Part shown: positions 59,692 to 64,000 of the stretch, piece by piece | Position numbering within the stretch: the first letter of the stretch is position 1 | Layout: each line of letters begins with the position of its first letter | From: Psychroflexus longus | Lineage (GTDB): Bacteria; Bacteroidota; Bacteroidia; Flavobacteriales; Flavobacteriaceae | Assembly (NCBI RefSeq): GCF_020164595.1 | Contig: NZ_JAIQZE010000015.1 | Span: forward strand, 27,135 to 91,134 | Reading direction: 5' to 3' | Length of the DNA: 64,000 nucleotides | The notes under the pieces: model-generated | Database searches by the model: none | What the model saw: the letters and a program-made list of their open reading frames with translations, nothing else | Told to the model about the DNA's origin: nothing | Translations under genes and position numbers: made by a program

Positions 59692-62600
59692 ATGGCTAAG
59701 AAAAACACTTACAAAGAATTTGGTATATCGTCCTGGGCGATTGATAATAAGATGACTGTATATGTGATTATCGCAATCATTTTGATAGGCGGAATCATGT
59801 CTTATTACAGCATGCCTAGAGAGGACTTTCCAGAAATCGTAGAAACCAAAATTTACATCAGCTCAGTTGAGCCTGGAACTTCTGTTGAAGATATTGAAAA
59901 GTTCATCACAGAACCTCTCGAAGAGGAATTCAAAGATGTAAAAGGAGTAAGAGAAATCACCTCGACAACGATGCAGGATTATTCAATAGTTATTGTTGAG
60001 TTTGAGGAAGATGTTTTAGTGCAGGACGCCAAGCAACTCATAAAGGACAAAGTCGATCAGGTAAAATCTGAGACTGCCTGGCCAACTTTGGACAATGGTG
60101 CTAAAGTAGAGCCTAATGTGTTTGATCTCAATTTATCCGAGGAAATTCCCATTTTGAATATCAGTTTCACAGGTAATTTCAATAAACAAAAACTAAAAGA
60201 TTATGCGGAGCATCTTCAGGATAAAATTGAGTTGCTACCTCAAATCAAAGAAGCGCAGATCCGCGGAATAGATGATAAAGAAGTAGAAGTTGCTGTGGAT
60301 ATTTATAAAATGGCTGCGATGCAGGTTAGCTTCAATGATATTATCACGGCTATTCGGAATGAGAATAAAACTATTTCTGGTGGTAATATTGTTTCCAATG
60401 GTATAGAGAAAAACATAAGAGTCTTAGGTGAAATCAATTCCCCTGAAGAGCTTAACGACATTATCATAAAAGATGACGGAGGTGAAATCTACCTTAAAGA
60501 TGTAGCGAAGGTCAATTTTCACACCAAAGATCCTACAACCTTTGCCAGAGATTATGGCAACCCTGTAGTTATGCTGGATGTGAAAAAAAGATCTGGTAAA
60601 AACATGATTGAGGCTATTGAGGAGATCAAAGTTATTGTTGAAAATGAGGAGAAATCCTACTATCCTGAAGCCTTAAATATCAGTTTATCCAATGACCAGT
60701 CGATCAAAACTGAGAATCAGGTGAATGACCTGGTCAATAATATCATCTTTGGAGTATTACTTGTCATCATTGTTTTGATGTTTTTTTTAGGATTTAGAAA
60801 TGCACTTTTTGTCGGAGTAGCCATCCCTATGTCCATGCTATTATCGCTTATCATACTTTCAGGACTTGGATTTACGCTCAATACCATGGTTCTCTTTGGA
60901 CTTGTCATGGGTCTGGGGATGCTGGTAGATAATGGAATCGTTGTAGTTGAGAATGTGTACTCACTAATGGATCAAGGAATGAGCAGGACCGCAGCCGCAA
61001 AACAAGGTATTGGAGAAATTGCATGGCCTATTATTGCCTCTACGGCAACTACATTGGCAGCCTTCTTCCCGCTTGGGTTATGGCCTGGAACTATAGGAAA
61101 ATTCATGATCTATTTCCCTATTACACTTTCAGTTGTGTTGGGTTCTTCACTGTTTGTCGCATTGATCATAAACGCAATGCTCACCTCCGACTTTATGAAA
61201 GTTGAAGAAAAGAAACTGAAAAATAAGCAAGTGATCCGATGGAGTTTAATCCTACTTGCCATTGGTGTTGTATCGTTGGCTTTAGGTTTTGTAGCAGATA
61301 TTGGGGCTCTTAGAGGTCTGGGAAATCTGGCCATTTTATCTTCAGTTTTACTATGGGTTTACAAATTATTTCTAATAAAAGCCATTTATTATTTTCAATT
61401 TAAATCCCTTAAAAAACTTGAAAATTTTTATGAGAAAACTTTAAAATACGCCCTCTATAAGAACAAAGCTTACTTAGTTTTCTTCGGCACTATTGGCATT
61501 TTAATTCTATCGTTTGTCTTTGTAGGAATCGTTCAGCCTAAGGTTTTATTTTTTCCAGAGAATCAGCCTAATCAAATCATGGCTTACATCGAATATCCTG
61601 AGGGCACAAGTATTCAGAAAACCAATACTCTCACCAAAAAAGTGGAGCAACGTATTTTCGAAGTTATAAGCAAGTACGAAGATGAAGATGGTTATAACTT
61701 TATGGTAGAGTCTGCCATTTCACAGGTTGGAAAAGGATCTGGGAATCCAAGAAATAATACCGGGCAAGTCAACGAAATGCCACATAGAGGAAAGGTAACG
61801 CTTTCTATGAGAGAATTCAGGTTGAGACGGGATGTAAAAAGTAGTAAAGTCCTTGATGAGGTGAGAGAGGCCGTTCAAGGGTTTCCGGGCGTTTCCATTA
61901 TTGCTGAAAAAGATGAGGCTGGACCCCCTGCTGGCTATCCCATAAACATAGAACTGAGGGGTGAAGATTACAACCTTATGCTTGCAGAGGCTAAGCGAAT
62001 GAATAAATTCATCAACGAAACTGGTGTTGAAGGGATTGAGGAATTGAAAATTGACATCAATAAATCTAAGCCTGAGCTTGATGTTTATGTTGACAAAGCT
62101 AAAGCAGGTAAACTCGGTATATCTTCTGCACAGGTAGGGCAAGTGATAAGGCGTTCCATATTTGGAGAAGAAGCTTCAACCTACAAGGATGATGAAGATG
62201 ATTACCAAATCAATGTGAGGTTCAATGAGGAGCTGAGGTATGATGAGAATGCAATTTTCAATCAGCCGGTAACCTTTAGGAACAATAGAGGTGAAATCAT
62301 TCAAACTCCTATTTCAACTTTAATCGAAACGAAACCAGCTTCGACTTTCTCTTCGATTAAAAGAAAAGATTTGAAGCGTGTAATCACTTTATACTCCAAT
62401 GTACTTGGTGGTTACAACGGAAACGAGATTGTTTCTCAACTAGAGAAAGAATTGGAATATTTTGACCTGGATGAAAGCATTAATTTCAAATTCACCGGAG
62501 AACAAGAGAAACAAGATGAAAATTTAGATTTCTTAATCAAAGCACTCTTGATTGCTGTTGGAGGCATCCTATTGATACTCGTGGCTCAGTTCAATTCCAT

Positions 62601-63153
62601 ATCTAAACCTATCATTATCTTAACCGCGGTTATTTTGAGCCTGGGCGGAGTATTCTTTGGAATTGGAATTTTTCAAATGGATTTTATCATCATTATGACA
62701 ATGATGGGAATTATTTCTTTAGCGGGAATCGTGGTCAATAATGCAATTGTTCTGGTGGATTACACTCAAATTCTAATTGATCGAAGAAAAGAAAAACTAG
62801 ATATCGAGGATGATCAGTTGCTGACTAAAGAGCAATATTTTGAAGAAATTGTTGCTGGCGGGAAATCTCGTTTACGTCCAGTGTTGCTAACCGCTATCAC
62901 AACTGTTTTAGGGTTAATACCACTAGCTGTGGGTCTAAATATTGATTTCTTTGGCCTTTTTGTGGATTATGCTCCTAGTATTTACATCGGTGGAGACAAT
63001 GTTATTTTCTGGGGACCATTAGCCTGGACGGTTATCTTTGGATTAATTTTCGCAACGTTCCTGACCTTAATTGTTGTTCCCGTGATGTTTTATCTCAACG
63101 TGAGGGCTAAATTAAGATTTAGAAATAAATCATTAACTGTAAGTAACTCATAA
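59692..63153 (+). CDS. RND family efflux permease (AcrB/HAE1 type)
   Basis: A 1153-residue inner-membrane proton-driven transporter with 12 spans and two large periplasmic loops. Characteristic sequences: MPREDFPEIVETKIYISSVE, the proton-relay helix GLVMGLGMLVDNGIVVVENV (with Asp-Asn), and its C-terminal counterpart MGIISLAGIVVNNAIVLVDY. An insertion between the halves holds extra spans (VIRWSLILLAIGVVSLALGF). It follows the adaptor by 3 bp. Substrates are unknown; the TetR-controlled arrangement points to drugs, detergents or metabolites. Confidence 0.95.
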   Translation: MAKKNTYKEFGISSWAIDNKMTVYVIIAIILIGGIMSYYSMPREDFPEIVETKIYISSVEPGTSVEDIEKFITEPLEEEFKDVKGVREITSTTMQDYSIVIVEFEEDVLVQDAKQLIKDKVDQVKSETAWPTLDNGAKVEPNVFDLNLSEEIPILNISFTGNFNKQKLKDYAEHLQDKIELLPQIKEAQIRGIDDKEVEVAVDIYKMAAMQVSFNDIITAIRNENKTISGGNIVSNGIEKNIRVLGEINSPEELNDIIIKDDGGEIYLKDVAKVNFHTKDPTTFARDYGNPVVMLDVKKRSGKNMIEAIEEIKVIVENEEKSYYPEALNISLSNDQSIKTENQVNDLVNNIIFGVLLVIIVLMFFLGFRNALFVGVAIPMSMLLSLIILSGLGFTLNTMVLFGLVMGLGMLVDNGIVVVENVYSLMDQGMSRTAAAKQGIGEIAWPIIASTATTLAAFFPLGLWPGTIGKFMIYFPITLSVVLGSSLFVALIINAMLTSDFMKVEEKKLKNKQVIRWSLILLAIGVVSLALGFVADIGALRGLGNLAILSSVLLWVYKLFLIKAIYYFQFKSLKKLENFYEKTLKYALYKNKAYLVFFGTIGILILSFVFVGIVQPKVLFFPENQPNQIMAYIEYPEGTSIQKTNTLTKKVEQRIFEVISKYEDEDGYNFMVESAISQVGKGSGNPRNNTGQVNEMPHRGKVTLSMREFRLRRDVKSSKVLDEVREAVQGFPGVSIIAEKDEAGPPAGYPINIELRGEDYNLMLAEAKRMNKFINETGVEGIEELKIDINKSKPELDVYVDKAKAGKLGISSAQVGQVIRRSIFGEEASTYKDDEDDYQINVRFNEELRYDENAIFNQPVTFRNNRGEIIQTPISTLIETKPASTFSSIKRKDLKRVITLYSNVLGGYNGNEIVSQLEKELEYFDLDESINFKFTGEQEKQDENLDFLIKALLIAVGGILLILVAQFNSISKPIIILTAVILSLGGVFFGIGIFQMDFIIIMTMMGIISLAGIVVNNAIVLVDYTQILIDRRKEKLDIEDDQLLTKEQYFEEIVAGGKSRLRPVLLTAITTVLGLIPLAVGLNIDFFGLFVDYAPSIYIGGDNVIFWGPLAWTVIFGLIFATFLTLIVVPVMFYLNVRAKLRFRNKSLTVSNS

Positions 63154-63209
63154 CGAAAGATTTGGTAAATGATAAATTTTGAATTAATTTTAAGTAAAAC
63201 CAATTTCAG

Positions 63210-63506
63210 ATGACCAAATTTGGTAAACTCATTGATGAACAAAAACCAACCCTACTCACCTTCTTCGCCGACTGGAGTGAGGATTGTGAGCATATCCATG
63301 ATCGACTAAAGGATGTAAGTGCAGCTTTGGGGGATCATGCTAAGCTTATAAAGATTGATGCTGAAAAAAACAGTCAGCTGACTGAAGCTTTGAAGGTTAA
63401 AAAACTTCCAACGTATATGCTTTACAAGCAGGGGGAAATGATATGGAGGCAGAGCGGTAAGCTGGAAGCAAACGACCTCATTATAGTGATTGAAGACAAT
63501 TCTTAA
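63210..63506 (+). CDS. Thioredoxin-like protein lacking the first active-site Cys
   Basis: A 98-residue cytoplasmic thioredoxin fold: LLTFFADWSEDCEHIH places S23-E24-D25-C26 where WCGPC is expected, so only the resolving Cys remains; the cis-Pro is present in VKKLPTYMLYKQGE. Without the nucleophilic first Cys it cannot carry out normal disulfide exchange, though a monothiol function is possible. It stands alone, 57 bp behind the RND gene. Confidence 0.85.
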   Translation: MTKFGKLIDEQKPTLLTFFADWSEDCEHIHDRLKDVSAALGDHAKLIKIDAEKNSQLTEALKVKKLPTYMLYKQGEMIWRQSGKLEANDLIIVIEDNS

Positions 63507-63543
63507 GACGGAAAAAGAAACTTTAAAATAATCCATTTTAGTT

Positions 63544-63573
63544 TTGCCAAAATCAAAAATGCAGTTATATTTG
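63544..63573 (+). promoter_or_regulatory. Promoter of tRNA-Ser (GCT)
   Basis: TTG (63544-63546), 19 bases, TATATTTG (63566-63573); the 20 bases from 63566 are the same as at tRNA-Asn. Confidence 0.8.
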
Positions 63574-63608
63574 CAACCGCAAAACGCGCAAGTTCTTAAA
63601 AACATATT

Positions 63609-63692
63609 GGAGAGGTGGCAGAGTGGTAATGCAGCAGATTGCTAATCTGTCGACGGTCAAACGTCGCCAGGGTTCGAGTCCCTGTCTCTCCG
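63609..63692 (+). tRNA. tRNA-Ser (GCT)
   Basis: A class II tRNA: acceptor GGAGAGG / TCTCTCC, anticodon stem GCAGA / TCTGT with loop TTGCTAA (anticodon GCT), variable arm GACGGTCAAACGTC, T-arm CAGGG TTCGAGT CCCTG, discriminator G. CCA is not encoded. Confidence 0.94.
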
Positions 63693-63752
63693 CTGAAACT
63701 TTTAGATGTAGCGAGACCCATCTAAGTATAAGTTTATTCACCATACATCAAT

Positions 63753-63830
63753 CGGGGTGTAGCGTAGCCCGGTCATCGCGCCTGCTTTGGGAGCAGGAGG
63801 TCGCAGGTTCGAATCCTGCCACCCCGACCA
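63753..63830 (+). tRNA. tRNA-Pro (TGG)
   Basis: Acceptor CGGGGTG / CACCCCG, anticodon stem CCTGC / GCAGG with loop TTTGGGA (anticodon TGG), T-arm GCAGG TTCGAAT CCTGC, discriminator A, followed directly by CCA (63828-63830), unlike the other tRNAs here. It lies 60 bp behind tRNA-Ser and is followed by a terminator; probably one transcript. Confidence 0.94.
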
Positions 63831-63833
63831 AGA

Positions 63834-63866
63834 AAAGCCAGTAATCTTTTGATTACTGGCTTTTTT
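63834..63866 (+). terminator. Terminator of the tRNA-Ser/tRNA-Pro unit
   Basis: Stem AAGCCAGTAATC / GATTACTGGCTT with TTTT loop and T6 run. Confidence 0.92.
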
Positions 63867-63877
63867 ATTTATGAAAT

Positions 63878-64000
63878 TGTCCCGTCCTAATATAGCGATA
63901 CACTAAAATCAAGTGTATATGGAATCACCAACAAATAAAGGGTATGTAAAGCGAACCCAAAAAGATTATTCGCTTTCTTTTAAGCTTCAGGTAGTCGAAG
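63878..64000 (+). mobile_element. Left end of an IS3-type insertion sequence (cut by window)
   Basis: The element appears to begin at TGTCCCGTCCTAATATAGCG, typical of IS3-group terminal inverted repeats, 12 bp behind the tRNA-Pro terminator, and leads into an IS3-like OrfA. The right end lies outside the window, so the target-site duplication cannot be checked. Confidence 0.75.
63919..64000 (+). CDS. IS3 family transposase OrfA, N-terminal part
   Basis: A 27-codon start of a protein with ATG at 63919: MESPTNKGYVKRTQKDYSLS then FKLQVVE, matching the beginning of the small helix-turn-helix OrfA of flavobacterial IS3 elements. It runs off the window. Completeness cannot be judged. Confidence 0.8.
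   Translation, partial: MESPTNKGYVKRTQKDYSLSFKLQVVE

Noticed and set aside
63623..63844. 73-codon open frame on the plus strand
   Set aside because: It runs through tRNA-Ser, tRNA-Pro and the terminator and is a by-product of those RNA genes.

Overview
The window is AT-rich chromosomal DNA from a member of the Bacteroidetes, almost certainly a Flavobacteriaceae. The evidence is a type IX secretion (T9SS) C-terminal sorting domain, many promoters with the Bacteroidetes -7 motif TAnnTTTG and a -33 TTG, an HU-related protein of the Bacteroidetes type, mevalonate-pathway isoprenoid genes, a FeoB-associated Cys-rich peptide, short PID-CTERM-like proteins, and the neighbourhood asnS - rluA-type - rpoN - PorT-like barrel - exbD - exbD - exbB. 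I cannot fix the genus from sequence alone. There is no rRNA, CRISPR array, prophage or plasmid backbone. Four intact tRNAs (Asn-GTT, Ser-GGA, Ser-GCT, Pro-TGG) and the left end of an IS3-type element at the right edge are present.

Layout. 1-4.5 kb: MATE transporter, then a VWA protein and a MoxR-like AAA+ ATPase, followed by two homologous single-span mini-proteins of 55 and 58 residues. 4.5-6.4 kb: secreted amidohydrolase and a DUF2383-type stress protein. 6.5-11.5 kb (minus): a giant T9SS cargo protein, split by one in-frame TGA, co-directional with a 71-residue PID-CTERM-like protein. 11.5-13.3 kb: an operator-like repeat region, an HU-related protein, and a tandem array in which tRNA-Asn is followed by two GIY-YIG nuclease genes, each adjoining a tRNA-Asn 3'-half remnant. 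13.4-20.8 kb: RseP protease, SCO protein, a mevalonate cluster (UbiA family, mevalonate kinase, diphosphomevalonate decarboxylase), TspO, and an ECF sigma/anti-sigma pair. 21-24.7 kb: a three-gene glycosyltransferase operon and a second PID-CTERM-like protein. 24.8-29.9 kb: a secreted unknown, YdjM-like hydrolase, aspartate kinase, GNAT acetyltransferase, fructose-1,6-bisphosphatase and a TerB-like protein. 30-32.8 kb: a RimB-like / RimK-like / deacylase operon with 5-formyl-THF cyclo-ligase. 32.8-35.3 kb: feoA-feoB and the Cys-rich peptide. 35.4-45 kb: asnS, pseudouridine synthase, rpoN, membrane proteins, an ExbB/ExbD energiser operon, tRNA-Ser, asparaginase and TatD. 45-51.6 kb: retropepsin-like protein, odhB and sucA, polyprenyl synthase. 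51.5-56.4 kb: PhzF carrying an in-frame palindromic insertion, and a BlaI / M56-peptidase / TPR operon. 56.5-63.5 kb: TetR-controlled TolC-HlyD-RND efflux operon and an atypical thioredoxin. 63.6-64 kb: tRNA-Ser, tRNA-Pro, IS3-type end.

Most of the window is ordinary housekeeping and envelope biology. The unusual material is concentrated in the tRNA-Asn/GIY-YIG array (12.4-13.3 kb), the interrupted T9SS protein and its PID-CTERM-like partner (6.5-11.5 kb), the duplicated mini-membrane proteins behind the MoxR/VWA pair (4.0-4.5 kb), and several short palindromes, one of which has been translated into PhzF. Starts were moved downstream of the longest open frame wherever the longer form began with TTG or GTG, overlapped a neighbour, or lay upstream of a recognisable promoter.
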